Origin: Phoronis australis
Taxonomy: Eukaryota; Phoronida; Phoronidae
DNA: 60,000 nt
Direction of reading: 5' to 3'
Assembly: GCA_002633005.1 (NCBI GenBank)
Contig: NMRA01000089.1
Span: 795,895 to 855,894 of the forward strand
Part shown: one piece after another, positions 22,274-37,200 of the stretch
Position numbering within the stretch: the stretch's first letter is position 1
Layout of the letters: each line of letters begins with the position of its first letter
Translations under genes and position numbers: made by a program
Notes under the pieces: generated by a model
The model's database searches: none
Seen by the model: only the letters and a program-made list of their open reading frames with translations
What the model was told of the DNA's origin: nothing

Positions 22274-25200
22274 GTTTGTCGCTTTCAGCGGGTCGTAGTG
22301 CATGTGTTTATATCAAAGAGTCTGCGCCAGTTCTTTAACAGTGTAACTTGGATGTACGTCTATTAATGTTCAGCGCCCTCGATGCCTTGATTTGGGGGCC
22401 AGATATCGGTTTCTTTCCCCATGTGAAATATGTTTTAAAATCACATGCAATTTCCTCATCGGGCCCAAAATTCTCCAATAATTAAAAGATGTCCGTTCTA
22501 GTTTGGGATCTTCTTTAACTCTCTCAATCCTTCTTACTGATAGCAACTGTAGGGGAGATTTTCACCTCACCAGAAAAGTATTCCCCTCTGAGAAGCCACA
22601 GGCATCTTTACCCTCAGCTGAGCGAGGGATCCTGATATTTATAAAACTGGTCTCAAATTGAGATTACAAGACTGGGCATTTGAAGGACTTACAAATTTTG
22701 CTTATTACTTGACCAAATGTGTCTTTTTGTTACAACTGCTGCCTTTAGCAATTATCAAAAGTGTCAGTTCTTCCCAAACATAGAAAATTGTTACTTTCTG
22801 AGCAAAGAACTCTTGTTGGGGTCATTCCTTACATTAATGGTTTGATAAACCTAAATAGTCTTTTTTTGGCAGAAGGTAGGATCAAATCAGCGTTAATGCA
22901 CAAATATTCATATTTAATTTCAATTTTATGCTACTACTTATGAATTATGTAGTTTTGCTTGGAACTGTGATACATACAAAAGAGTGTATTTTTTTGGTTG
23001 AGAAATGTAGACTTAATTATTACCTGTAGCACTCTGCAGGGAGCAGGTAGTGCCATAAGTAGAACTGTTTCAACAGTGGAGAATTCAGTAATTGTCTCAC
23101 GGCAAGAAAAATGTACATAGCCTAAGTCACATACTCTCATTGAAAATACACGGCTAGATCTTGCGAAATCCTGCTTTTCTAGTGAGACACTAGCATTATT
23201 GAACTTGACCCAGAAAGAAGCATTTTAGTCCAGACTAAATTGATCTGTTGCACAATTGTCGTAGTTCAATCTGTTGGTGGGATAACATTATATCAATGAT
23301 TGTATTTTTTCTGTTGCTAAATGATTGTCTAATTTGGTATATTATTTTTAGTAGCTAAGATTTGATTTGATTTGATTTTTGCTCCAGAAAGGGCTTTCTC
23401 GATGAGAAGAGCCGCATATTACATAACCATGAATTGAAATGTTTCAGGTCAATACCAGATTGAAAAAGACCCAAGGGACATCTCCACAGTTAGCCGATGT
23501 AATGATGTAGCTAAGCCACTAGATGTCTCCACTTATGGTTTGGCGTATCCCACGCCAGGTTGTGCGAATGACAAAAAATGCACTCCAGTGCAGGGTGATA
23601 AACAAAAGTCCCTTTCTGCCCAGCAGGATTTGGTGAGGATTTTACTTTTGTTTTTATGCCTATGCTTACTTTTTAAAGCAATTATGAGTTGGTTCTATAG
23701 TTGTGAGGAAGTCCAATGTTTGCAACAGTTTCAAAATGATTTTAGGTTATCGCAAGCCTTATTTAGTAGCCTCCATTCTAACTCGTACATAAAAAACTAA
23801 GCTTTGTCAACTAGTAAAAGTGTATATTTTCTGAAAGAAAAAAGACCAGGGAATATAAAAATATGTTTTGTATTTATATACCATTATTATTTTTATGTTA
23901 ACACCTCTTTGAAGTCGAACTTTCAATATTTAAGAAAGGTACATTCATAGCAAAATAACCCCTCGGTCAATTTTAATGAAAACTTTTTTTAAAGGATATC
24001 TCAAAAATGCTGTTAGGAATTTTCAATTAGTCTTTTCGTTTGGTTTCTATGACAAATCAACTCGCAAAGCATAAGGTATTTTTGTAAAAAATAGAAGTCG
24101 TATTCATCTTTGTTACACTATGCAAAAACTAGGCCTATGTATTGGAAATCTTATCAGTGTTTTTGAGATTGATGAATAAATGTTAAGTTTGGGAAGTTTC
24201 AGTGAAATCCATCAAGCCGTTTTCGAGAACTCATGTTCCTAAGTTCAAAATAAAGTCGATTTGTTGAAGCTGAGAATAAGCCGATTAAACTGGGACAAGT
24301 GAAAATCTCAAAGTCTTCGGTTGAATATTCGGTGGAAATTTGTTTTCGGTCAATATAACCTATACATGCTGTAACCAGTTATTTCAATGTTCACTCGCAA
24401 TGTCAGCTGAATTTGCAGTACTTAATTATCATTAAAACGTAACGTCCCTAGCCACAAGGTGGGATCAACTGTTTTTACTGTTGTTTGACCTACTTAAAAG
24501 TAGGTCCCTACTTAAAAGTAGGTCACAGTTCATTGTTACACACATAGTCTTTACACATCACATGCTGGGAGACTGATATGAAACAAAGTAAGAAATGGAT
24601 AACAAAATCGAGTCAGTGGTTAAAGCATGTCGTTAGCATGAGATGGAAACAGCGAAATGTCCATTTACTTATACTGAATTATGGAATTAGGGTGAGGATT
24701 AGTCTCTTCACAACTTGCTGTGTTCATGACCACAGAGGCGTGAGGTGACTCGTAGCATTCGTTTTCAGCAGTCGTTTTTTCGGTTTTCCCTAGCACCAAT
24801 CTTTCATGTAAGTACACCTCGTTGACTCAATATTATTGTGACTCCGTGTATGAAAGGATTGAGGGTACAAACAGAGCTGCTCTGTACCTGGCAGGAGATT
24901 CGATTTGAGTGACTGCCCTGTAACCTTTGACCTTGAATAAGTAGCAAACAAATATCCAGGTGGTTGTAAGGTTCCAAGGTGGTTCTGCTAAATCTTTTTT
25001 TCTCGCTATACAGTATATATTTTGTATTTGAAGTTGCCCGGGAGTGAAGATAAGGTATTTTGCTAGACACGTGAAACATGGTAAAAATGACCAATTTTTG
25101 TGAAAAAGGTTTGAGATAAGCTTAAGTAGAAAAATAATGCTAACTCATTTGTTTTTTACATGGGGATTTTTGAGGTTTTTGCACTTTTTTTCAATGGGTA

Positions 25201-28200
25201 TGTGCATTTAATAGTACTAGTCTTATTTAAAGTACTTAGTAATCCAAATGGCTGACTGTTTACTTTTCTACATTTATTCATTTGGATTGAAAAATTAAAT
25301 CTTATTATTTTTATTACTGACTACAGCTCATTATCAATGAAATTGATGCTCACTACATCCACAAAGCGAAGGATGAATTCATTGAAATTTATGACCAAGG
25401 TCAAGGGCTTATTGATCTAACAGACATCACTGTTGCGTTTTTCTACACTGCAACTAACAGGTAAGCAATAGAGAATATTCTAAGTGTCTTAATTAGTAGT
25501 CCCTGTGTTTTCCCCGCTGTTACGAGTAGTTCAATGTTTTCTTAACGCTTTGAAATCGCTTTCAACGGTGGTGAAAATGAAGTGTTACTGTTGACTGAAA
25601 ATTCGCTGTTTGGCTTCAAGTTTATAAATGTGTTCGTGAATAAAAGTTATGGCTATAATTAATTTTGCATTTCAGTTCTTACATAACGTATGACCTGAGT
25701 GGTTATAGGACAAACGAGCAAGGTTACTTCACCATTGCATCCTCGGGGGATTCAGCAGACTTAATTGTACCTATACGTTATCGCTACTTCCTGGATGAAC
25801 ACCTAATTACATTGTACAAAAGGAAATTCCGATATATGAAGGTACTACTTTTGTTTTTATTGTACCAAATAATTGTGGCAAGGGTTAAGTGCTCACAGAT
25901 AGCAAAGTTATGAAGGGTTTTTATTCACCTTGGAAAATAATTCGGCTGAAATAAATTTGGGCCCTGAATCTAGTCTTTTACTCGAAATCAAACTCACAAT
26001 TATTTTAACAATTTCTATTCTACTTGTGTAACTCGTATGCATAATCCATGTTGCACGCAGACCAATAGACACTTGTCTTGAGTTCACACAACATAGAACA
26101 AAAAATGGAATATGATTTCATGTTCAAAGATTAGTCACCTGGGCCCTGGTGTTCATTTAATGGTATATCATGTGAGATGTAGGCCTATTTTGACTGTTGA
26201 GTATTTTTAAGTCAAGTCACACTTTTTGAGTGCTAAATCGGAGACAGAATGATAAAACCATGGCCTGAGTGGTGTTCTTTTATTGTTAATTTGATTTATT
26301 TGAGTTTAAATTGTATGGTACTCTTAATTAATAATGGTGTATAGCCCTGTTTAATTCATAATTTATCAAACTATCACGTTTTTAAGTCTGGTCAGCACTA
26401 CCTGAAACTATTAAATTTCAGCTGACTACCACCAATTTACTGGACGCGGTCCTTTTCAAGAAGGGTGGTGAGCCGGACAACACTGCACTACTCAACTATC
26501 TTCTTGTACCCCCTGGACAACCTCAGTTGGTGGTCAGGCCCACGGGATTCATTTGTAAGTATATTGAAGATACACCTAACCATTGGACTTCCATGTGCCC
26601 ACATTTATTTGGGGACTAGCTTTTGGATGCAATCATAATTGCCTAGGGCAAAAAGGTTCCAGTTTGGAGCAGTCTCTGAAATTTGGGACACCGAAATTCA
26701 AAACTCAATTTTTTATTCTAAAGCTTGGGACATGGGTACTTTTGATGTTCATCATATTTCTCAAATATCAGATGCTGTATTTTGTTGCAGCAGAGTCGAA
26801 AGTAGTCTTAGCAATTCATATCTTTGTCAAAAGTAGCCACTGACGCTACATTGTGTGATACATCAAAATGAATGATTGTCGGTCATTGGCTTTTAAATTT
26901 GGGAGAGCCAATATTGCCCATTTCTAATCTTTGTTGCAAGCTCCAACCTTGAGCAATTAAAATAATTATTAACTGAAACTGTACTGCTCGTTCATCTGAA
27001 AAAGAATTACTGGAAATCTGGTCACTGTTGATTTTCTTATTATGTGAAAAATCTGCTTAATACCAAATTAGATAAAATGTCTTTTCAAATAAACGTACAT
27101 TGATCAAGCCGTATCTCCTTAACATTTTGCAGGATTTTTGTGAATTTTGGCAAATGTATTCCTGTGACTACAGATGACAACAACAAGTTACAGACTAATT
27201 CGACTACAACTGTGCGCCCTAGTGGGAATTTTATTCTGTTACATTTTGCCTCTGGAGTTACGAGATGGATTTTCATGAAATTTGGCAAATAGGTCTCTGT
27301 AAAGAAGATGACCATGCCTTACTATTTTCAGATGGATTTGACATATTCTGAACAATATGGTGGCCATTTTTAAAATTATAGATAACGTTTTTGGCATCTA
27401 CATCTATATGGCAAATTGAGAAGATTCTTAGGAAAATTGGCAGATGTGTTCCTGATAAGAAGAAGGGTTCTACACCTGTGGCGCTTCTTAGTGGCAATTT
27501 TTCATGTTTGCATTTGTATCGTTGGAGTTATTAACAATTTTTTTGGAAAATTTAGGGAATAGGTTTCTACCATGTGTTTTATTTTTCATACGGTTCGATG
27601 TAGTCTGCACCACCTAGTGGCCAGTTTTATTATTTAGAGTCCATTTTATTTTTGGCATCCCTCTCTTTATCTGCCAAAATGGCCAAAGAATCATTATTAA
27701 ACTTTAGTTAGCAGTGTGTTCCATAATGATTAGACCATGGTTGACATTTATTTTTAGATTGGTCTGACAGCTGTAGCGTCCCCTAGTGGTGATATTGTAT
27801 TTTTTGCAACCATGACTGTTAAGCTCATGATTCCTTTGCAGGATCTTTGTGAACTTTTGCAGTTGGTTTCCTGTAGATGTGCCTGATGACTGTCTACAAC
27901 TTTGGATGGCTCTGACTGCCGCTGTGCCCCCTAGTGGCAATTTTAGCTTTTACGTTTGCCTCTGTATCTTTGGAGTTCCTATTAAAGTGGATTTTCATGA
28001 AATTTGGGGGGTAGTTTTGTATTAGAGAGGTGACGATTCCTTCTCAATTTTGAGCAAGTTCTTTGACGTACTTTGCTCCATCTAATGGCCATTTTTATGG
28101 TACTGAAAAGACACCTGTAAAAACACACAGTTTGCAGTACAGTTGTGAGTGTATTTCAATGCTCTGTGTTGCTTATGTTCTTACAGCTCATGAAAAAACT

Positions 28201-31200
28201 AGTTGCTGTTTTTATTGGTATGCAGCCATATAGTGAGTTTCAGCAGAGGGCGCCACACACCGCTGTAGTGTTAGGTATACTGGTGAAATGTAATGTAATG
28301 TGTTGCCTTGTCTTTCAGCCAATACCAGCCTGTCCAGATGTTACTCTAATCAGGCCAGGCTTAACACAGCGTTCAGTGTTACCAGCATCAGAACCCCTGG
28401 AGGACCCAACCATTGTGAGCTGCCCCCAGTGGTGATTAGTGAGATTAATGTTCACAGCACACAGGGAAACAGCATGGATTTTGTGGAGCTCTCTTCTTTG
28501 GGAATCCCATTTTTCCCCCTAGATCGTGTCGTAGAGGTCCACTATAATGCTCTGCAACAGTACAATAGTATTTCTTGGTCTCAAGTACTTGTTGAGCAAA
28601 AAACAGATGCGAATGGATTCTTTGTAGTGGGCACTAGAACATCGCCAAACACATCTTTACAGATCAATAAAGATTTTATTGCGGTAAGTAGTTCTCGTAA
28701 GATTACTTGAACCAACTTGTACATTACAAGACATTGTTTCCCCATTATTACAAGTAATTGTGTTTCTAGCAACAATGATGGGTAATAATTATTATGATGA
28801 CAAAATTGTAATTACAGAATGACTCCCTTCAATTCCTTTTCATTCTCGATCTTAAGAAAAGACTACACTGACGATGCAGTTTCTTCCATTGTTATTAAAT
28901 CTATGGTCAGGTGCATAGAAAAAGTTAAACAAATTATTAATATTGTATATTTGAGTCACTTGATGGAGAAGCCTGTTTTAAACCATCAGGTCACAGGCTC
29001 CAGTAAAGCACTGTCTCTATTCAATCAGTATCACCTCCTTTGCCCACTGATGTTATGAGCTGTGTTTGATCACTTGCTATATGCCAAGTACCCTATTGTT
29101 ATGTTGTTCTGTCACGACCTTTACTATGATGTCTCACAACTCACTGAGGTCCCATTTCATTCTTGCTTTCGATGAATGTAGTGCACATTGGAAGTACTGT
29201 GGTCTAACAATTTTTCTATCGTTTGTTCCTTTAACGATGTCGCTTAAGGAGCTACTGCACAGATGCGATCCGCACACAAAAAGTATTTTTAGACAATACT
29301 AGAAATGCTTGAAGAATTTATCTAACAATCAATGTCAAATCATTTTTTAACAAAATCTGCATCAGAGAGACACTACTACCGAATTATAATATAATTATTA
29401 ATTCCATTCTTATGTTCTGTCATTTTAGAATGGACCCAGTGCTATTGCTCTATATTATGGCACAAGTACTAGCAGCCTGTTCCAGTTGAACGATAAAGTT
29501 CACAACCATAGTCTGATAGATGCTGTTTGTTATGGCACTAAGCTATTGGGTGGTTATGTTAGCAGACAAGTGTTGGAGACACTGACTCCAGGTCGTCAAC
29601 AGGTGAGATTTGAGCAGTGTAATCACTGCAGTTCTCGTCCACACGTTGATGAGGGGTGTTGATGTCTACTTGTAGAAAAGCCCTCGTACCCTGGCTGAAA
29701 TCTCAACTGTTCATTAGCTTTCAAACATACTTGAAAATATACCAATTCCAACTTATTAAGAACTTCTTGAAATGATGAAAGTTGTTGAAATTTGTGCTTT
29801 AAATGTGTTATTATTAAACCACAAATAATTCCTTTTTTATTTCTGGTCCTTTTTATATTAATATAAGTGGCCCTAACATTTCTGTTTTCATGTTTCCCAT
29901 TGGCTCTCTCGAGCTGGTTGTTTCTTTGGCAACTTGAGCAGATATTGAGCATTCAACAGCTTTGGTTTACTATGCAAAGCATGTTTGTATCAATGCCCAA
30001 TCATTCATAGCCATCTTGTCAAGCATTAAGAATTTTAGCTTTGCCCATCTTGAGAATGGACTGCAATGGAATTCTTGTGTTACAGATAAGTGTCCATTCT
30101 AGAACTGTATAAGTGCATCTTTGTGGAAATGAAAGTTATATAACGTTGCTTGGACTCACTGTGATGCCGATAACAGTCACATTATCTTGAGAACAAGTTT
30201 GGTACTGGTTATTCAGTAGAGAAATAGAGAAAACTGGTTCTCAAATTGTGGGATCCCTGAATTTAAGTGACTTTTACTGTGGTGCTTAATCATCCACTCA
30301 TGTAGTACACAAAACACAGTGTGCTATGCCAGTCTAGCTAGGGATCGAATTCTCGCCTTATCTGCATTGAATATCATCTCATTGTTTAAGAATCTAGAAT
30401 CCATTACTTTGATTCTGTAGGTGACAGAGCCCATAGGCCACTCTGTACGAGACGAGTCCATCAATAGATGTGAGACCGTGGACGGTGTCGTGTATCTGAT
30501 GGGGTCGCTGTCTGCTGGGAGTGAAAACGTTTGCAACATGACTCGGCCTACACTACCTCCCCCTAAAATGACGTTAGATCCACCAGGTCAGTAAAGTGTG
30601 GAGGAGTGTTGTGGGAAGGAGGAAGGACGGGCGGTGAAGGGAAATGGAGATTGATGAGGGATTGAGAGAAAAAGAAACTAATTGTATATTTTGTGTATTA
30701 GATTCATTTTATTGACGTTTCTGCCTCCTTTTATTTTGTACTGTAAGCTTGTCGAGTTGGTAGTTTTGTTTTTTAAATCGTAGCTCAACCAATAACGTAT
30801 GGTTTAATAATTTGTGAAGGATTTTAATTTATTTTGGTTTTATGCACAAACAAAAATATTGATGTTGTTTAATTAAGGAAAAGTTTCCTTAAATTAGTTT
30901 GTTTGTTTGTATTCAATTTATTACAGAGTTAATCATCAATGAAGTGGACAGCACTATACCTACACACCCAGAGGAAGCATTTATTGAACTCTACTCGGCG
31001 CGTACACCAAACTTTGGTTTAGATGGTTACACCCTTGTGTTCTATGATGCTGTTGACAGCCTATGTTACCTACTATTTGATCTGTCTGGGAGGAGGTAAC
31101 TGCATTTGTTGTGATGTCACTCTTGTGTGTGTGTGAGAATTTGCCTGAAGTTAGGTTTAACTCGTCACTAAATGGGACAGCAATATTGCGTTGGAGAAAA

Positions 31201-34200
31201 ATAAATATTTTTTATTTTGGCCTGTGTCATGAGAGAGGGTATCAACAGGAAATGTGGGTGCTATTTTATCTATAATGTTCTGTAGAAGTTCTTCAGTTTG
31301 AGTGCGTGTGTACTTGGTTTGATTACAAAATTGTTGGTTCACAAAATGCTCGGTTGATTTGTTACTGGTTTCTTATGTGGTTTCTTGTTTCTTCAGGTGG
31401 TCAATTGGTTTATTAGTTAATTGGTGTTAAATTGATGGATGCTGTGAATTGTTGCACACTTTGTCGTAGTAATATACGGATTGACTTCTGTAGGACCAAC
31501 AGCAATGGATACTTTGTGATTGGTGGAAGTCGTGTAAGCAGCGCAGCTCTGATCACCAATGAAACATTAATACAGCGAGACCTTGATGCGATAGTGCTGT
31601 ACTATGCACCAGCTCGTTGGTTTGTTAAAGGTATTGTGCTGGAGAAAGGCATTATCTTACCTGTCCATCCTGAAATTATCGTTATCGTTCTCTAAGTTTG
31701 CCTTTTGTTGGTAACTCAGATCACGTTTACATACATCTGGTGTAGACCACGTTTGTTTTAGAAGTAGGATTCATTCGTCTCTCTCTATAAGCAATCCCTC
31801 ACTGTTCCAATATTTCATGGGGTCTGAAATAGTGTGGTCACAAATTGTTGTTCGACTGTTGAGTGTAATCTAATGAAATATAGATTTAACCCATTAATAC
31901 AACTAGGGCACTATGTAAAGAAGACATGAAAACTCCAGTAACATCAAAATGTTGAATCATTTGCACCAGTGTGAAGTTCATTAACTGAAACTGTTGTTCG
32001 CGTTAACTGGATTATTTGTCAAACTGCATCTTACATGGGCAAACTCATATTTCAAGTCGAGGCTTTGTAGGTAAACACTTGGTATTTTAACCAGTGCAAA
32101 TTGCAGGAGTCCAAAGAAGAATTAATTAAATACTATTGGATGGGCCAGTGTTTTCAAAATGGGCTGAATGTCACTTATGTAGCCAGTCAAAGATGTTGAT
32201 GACATATGTTCTTTTCCATATCTCGCATATATTCATAACACACGCACGCACACACACACACTCACACATATCCCTTGGAATAATATTGGCATTTTATTAT
32301 AATTGTTTTTTATGTCCAATTAATGTTTACTGTTTCTCAGCTTTGGTCATAACACACACACACACAAACACACACAAACACACACANNNNNNNNNNNNNN
32401 NNNNNNNNNNNNNNNNNNNNNNNNNNNNNNNNNNNNNNNNNNNNNNNNNNNNNNNNNNNNNNNNNNNNNNNNNNNNNNNNNNNNNNNNNNNNNNNNNNNN
32501 NNNNNNNNNNNNNNNNNNNNNNNNNNNNNNNNNNNNNNNNNNNNNNNNNNNNNNNNNNNNNNNNNNNNNNNNNNNNNNNNNNNNNNNNNNNNNNNNNNNN
32601 NNNNNNNNNNNNNNNNNNNNNNNNNNNNNNNNNNNNNNNNNNNNNNNNNNNNNNNNNNNNNNNNNNNNNNNNNNNNCACAACTGTCAAACACACACACAA
32701 ACACACACACACTCACTCGCTCACTCACTCACACATATATCACTTGGAATAATATTGGCATTCATTTTATTCTTGTTTTCTATTCCCAATGGATGTTTAC
32801 TGTTTCTCAGCTTTGGTCAGGTCTGTAGCCATAGCTTTTGCAATTTCTTGTTTAGGTAAAACAAAGATTATGCTCCAGAACATCGTCGATTATGTCATCT
32901 TGGGGGATAAAGAAGTGTCACGTGACCCCTTGTTCAACGAGCTTTACCCAGGTCAGCTGGTGCTCAGCGAGAATGACATGGTCCCTTACGGCAGCGACAG
33001 GTCCATATCGCGATGCCTCAGCCACAAACCCATGTCTCAGAGGGAGTTCTTCATATCGCCACCTACACCAGGTCTGTCTTCATACTAGGTCTTGTGTATC
33101 TGTATGGTCTTGTCTACATTTAACTCGTGTGCAGTGAATCGTGTTGTGGTTACCAGCTTAGTGAAGGCAAATGTTTTGCGTGTTTGGTGAGATCACTTGA
33201 ATGCAATGTGTAGATCACACCAGTGCTTGGTGAGTAAGCACACAATCTTGCCTGGCAGGCACTAGGGTATGGGCGTTACTGAATGTCACTTGACAGCTAC
33301 TGAGTGTGTCTAATGTGTGTTAAAATTCCCGCAATACTTACCACGCACCCAGACATGCAGTGTTACCACACAGATGTGGTCTGTAGCCTTGAACACGATA
33401 TCTGGCTGTTAGTTTTCTGCAAGTTAATGCATTACTTTCCACACTGCTCTAGTCGTGTAGCAGTGTGTTGAGTGTTACTTAATGTAAGGGCTGTTCCAGT
33501 AAAATCTGTATGGGAGGGGGGGAAGGCACCTTTTTTTTGCACCCACCACCCATATTTTTCATTTATTTCTTCAGCCTACCACCCGTAATTTTTTATAAGT
33601 TAAAAATGCAACCACCCGTAATTTTTTTTTGTTCTTCTGGTTGACTGCACAGGCGCTTGAGTTTACCTGTTCCACCATCACCACTAACGTCATTAATTAC
33701 TAAGAAAACATACGTTTCTTATATATCATGGTTGTTAGCCATCGAGAAATTCGAGTACCTGTGGTTAACTGGTGTTATGGGCATGATGATGAGGAGATCG
33801 GAGGGAGTGAAAAAGTCGGAGCTTTTTGCAAGTTGCATTTTGTTTCAGTTTTTGATTCTGTGCGGATTGTTTATAAAATTTACTAAAATTACCCACCATC
33901 AAACATTTATGGCCTAATGAAACAACAACAACCTGTATATTTTAATTTTTTTGAAGTACGACCACCAGCCATTTTGAATTTAAATCAAACCCAACCACCC
34001 ATAAATTTTTATTTCAGTTGCCTTTCCCCCCCTCCCACACAGATTTTGCTGGAACAGCCCTAAGAGGAGGCTGTTCAATTTATGTTTATACCCCCCCTGT
34101 TTCTATTAGACGCCCGTGTAATTAGTGTTGAATTCCATGCTATTCTAATGAATGCAAAATGACAGATTTCTGACTCCCAGTCTAGATGCCCAACCGAAAA

Positions 34201-37200
34201 GTTAATGAATCCTGATGAAGGTGTATACAAACTCAGCTGTCTGTTCAACCCTCTATTGTGTCTAGTGACATCTGTTTATTAAACACATCGAGGAGGTCTT
34301 CACATTTTACTATTAAGAAGCTAAATTTTTTGGTAATTTGATGGATGTGAGAATTTTCCTCTCTTCTATTCTTGGTTAATTGCAATAGCCACATGGCTTA
34401 GTCGCCCCTCATGTTAGTTCGTAGGAAAAGAAATGTGTTCGTTCGTAAGAAAAAGAAGTACTGCAGTTAATGATAAAGGAACTACAATCACTGTTAGTGG
34501 GAACGAATGCACTGTCTATAAGGGAAAAATAGTTACTCCTTTGATAGTTAGGGTTGCCAAATTAGAGTGGAGGCACCACAGTGCAATGTATATAACGCCA
34601 TCATTTAAAATATTCATAAAATAAATAAAAACGAAACCATTTTTGTGAAATATTGATTATGAACGTGATGTCTGCGAAGTCCAAGAGTAAATGTTTGAGT
34701 CAGTGATGGTTCTACTCTTTGTTCAATGACTGCCATTTCATCAGTTTGTTATTTGTGTGCTACACGCATTTCCATTTGCAGGAAAGAAAAATAACTGCAC
34801 CAGGCAACAAGTACTTATTAATGAAGTCAGCATCTCAGTAACACTAGATAAGGAGACCGACTTTGTTGAGCTATTCGATGGTGGCGCGGGTCGCACACCT
34901 CTCACCGGTCTCACAGTTGTTTTCTTTGAGGACGTAGGGGCCAAGCCGATACGTGCCGTAGATCTGACAGGCTACCAAACCAACATCAAAGGATACTATC
35001 TCTTGAACATTTCTAAGGTCATAAGCAACAATAAGGTCGCCTTCAACGCTTGTGTAGCTGTGACTATCTATAACGTAAGATTAACGGTAGACTTTTCACT
35101 TTTAGTCTTGTTACTCGTATAGCTTACAGTAAGCAGAATTCCATATCTTGGCAGTTCACTCTCGCTACTCAGATGGTGAATTCCACTTGCATTCGTCAGC
35201 GAGCTGTTAACCATCGTGGCTGGAAAATAGTATTTTGTCTGATTGTATAGTATTAGATATGGAGGATTTTTTCCTGTGGATGCATTTCTATGTTAGACCC
35301 CACAAAACATTAATGACCAAATGCTTTGTTTCGCAACGGCTTTCATAGCCTTTAATATATTTCAAAAATCTCAATGACTGTTTGAATTAATGTTGTATTT
35401 ATTACAATCTATTGCCAATTTCATTGTATTTGTCCCCTAGTAAATACTGTGACTAAACTTGAAGAAGTTGGTATGGATTGTTGGTCTGACTCTCTTTATT
35501 CTGCTAAAATATGTATTTTTTGAACCACCGGTCCATCTTTTGCAGGCCCACGGTGATGAGTTCCCTGTTGACTCTGTAGCCAACACAACAGACTTGGTGG
35601 ACGCTGTCATCTTCCACTTCAGAGACACAGATGCCCATTTGCTGCGTGATATACTGTTACCAGGGCAGAAGATTCTGACTGCAGATTTTCAAGTATGTAT
35701 CACTGCACGACAATGACTCCTTTTACAAAGGTCTTTTAAAATAAATTAAAAGAGGAAGAGCTGAGTGCTAAAATTTTGTTTTTGATTATAAAGCATGTTG
35801 GTTATTTGAATTGCCACACGCTGGAATTTTTTTATATTCAGCCATGTTTTGTATGCTTGGAAAGACACATTTCACTTTTTTGTTGCTCGTTAGTAATGTT
35901 GTGCATACTTTCAGAAAGTAACATGATTAAAGTCTTCATTTTAACTAACGCTGTTATTTTAGGAAACTCCACAAACCATCAAAAAGTATCACATGACCCC
36001 AAAATTAAGCCTATTGGCCTGTACTTGGAAAAAACCCACAAGGGTTGATTTATTAATCCTGTTAGCAGAAATTTCCAGTAAAGGTAAATAATTTATTTTG
36101 GAGCTCTTGGAATAATTACGCCTCATACATTTTTAATAAAAATGTTATTAATGTGTTGGTGTTTTTGAAAAATATGTGACATGTTTTAGATAAAAACCAA
36201 AATGCTGTTATGTTGGTATATTTTTCAAAACTGTGTCCAAAGATGAAAATGAAATGGTGTCAAATCTTCCTTCTTGAATTCACAATTATTTACCGTTCCA
36301 ACAGTTTGAGGTTGATCACGGGATTCCTAGAGATGCTACTGTCACATTTACAGGCATCTAGTCGGATATAAGATCAGACACCCTCGTCTTCTCAATTGGC
36401 TTCAAATTCCGTACACTATTCTAACTTGATAAAATAAGGAATTCTATTGATCAGCTCTGCTAAGTAAACAGTTCATTAACAGGGCTTCTACAAAAGGGAT
36501 TAGAAAAAGCCAATTAACAGCCTGTACCAAGAGATTCACACAACCTCTTGACCTTGAAGTGTGAACCTTGGGAAGTTAGTGGTTGGAACTTTTAATATTT
36601 GAAACCATAGATTAATATTTGAATTTATTGAGATCCCGCAAATTATTTTTCATTTGCAGCAAGGAACAAAAAGTCTGAGACGATGTTGTTGGGTTGCTAA
36701 GCAGCTGACCACATTTGGATGGGCCGATCCAACCCCAGGGTTACCTAACAACTGTAACAAATGTCCCTCCGAGCAATCGTCGACCCAAGGTGTGACCACG
36801 ACGCCATATGCACCGCCGAACCATCTACCGGACGTCGTCATCAATGAAATTGACAGTGACCAGCATGGTCCTGATACGCATGAGTTTATAGAACTAAAAG
36901 GTATATTTATTTGCTTTTATTTTGTGCGTAACCTTGCCAGCAAAGTCTGCACTTAGACGAAAATAAAGTTTGAACTTAGCACAGCGTAGGTCATGCTTGC
37001 CCGTTTAGCAGATTTAGAAAGAAGTTTTCAAATTTTCCCCAAACTTTTGAGGGCTGTCCAAGGTTGCAGCAGTGGCGCATTTAGGGGGGCAAGGAGGTCA
37101 TGCTTCCCCTCCCCCCTAAAATTCCCCCATATTCCATTTGGCAGTTCGAGGGTGCGAATGTCTGACGGGCAAAATCCTGGCTAATACTCTGGCCTAACCC

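Noticed and set aside
22274-22338. Reading LTD exon 1 through to the stop at 22338 as a complete 366-residue secreted protein
   Set aside because: The donor at 22274 joins exon 2 in frame and supplies the missing SRC/TPG end of module 2. An intron-retained short form is possible but unsupported.
23540-23800. Exon 2 extended past 23632 into a hydrophobic stretch (ILLLFLCLCLLF)
   Set aside because: This is read-through into intron sequence after GATTTG|GTGAGG; the phase-0 donor fits exon 3 exactly.
32136-32828. Long reading frames across the N run
   Set aside because: They are open only because N codons are not stops; the flanks are (CA)n repeats giving HTHT or CVCV peptides.
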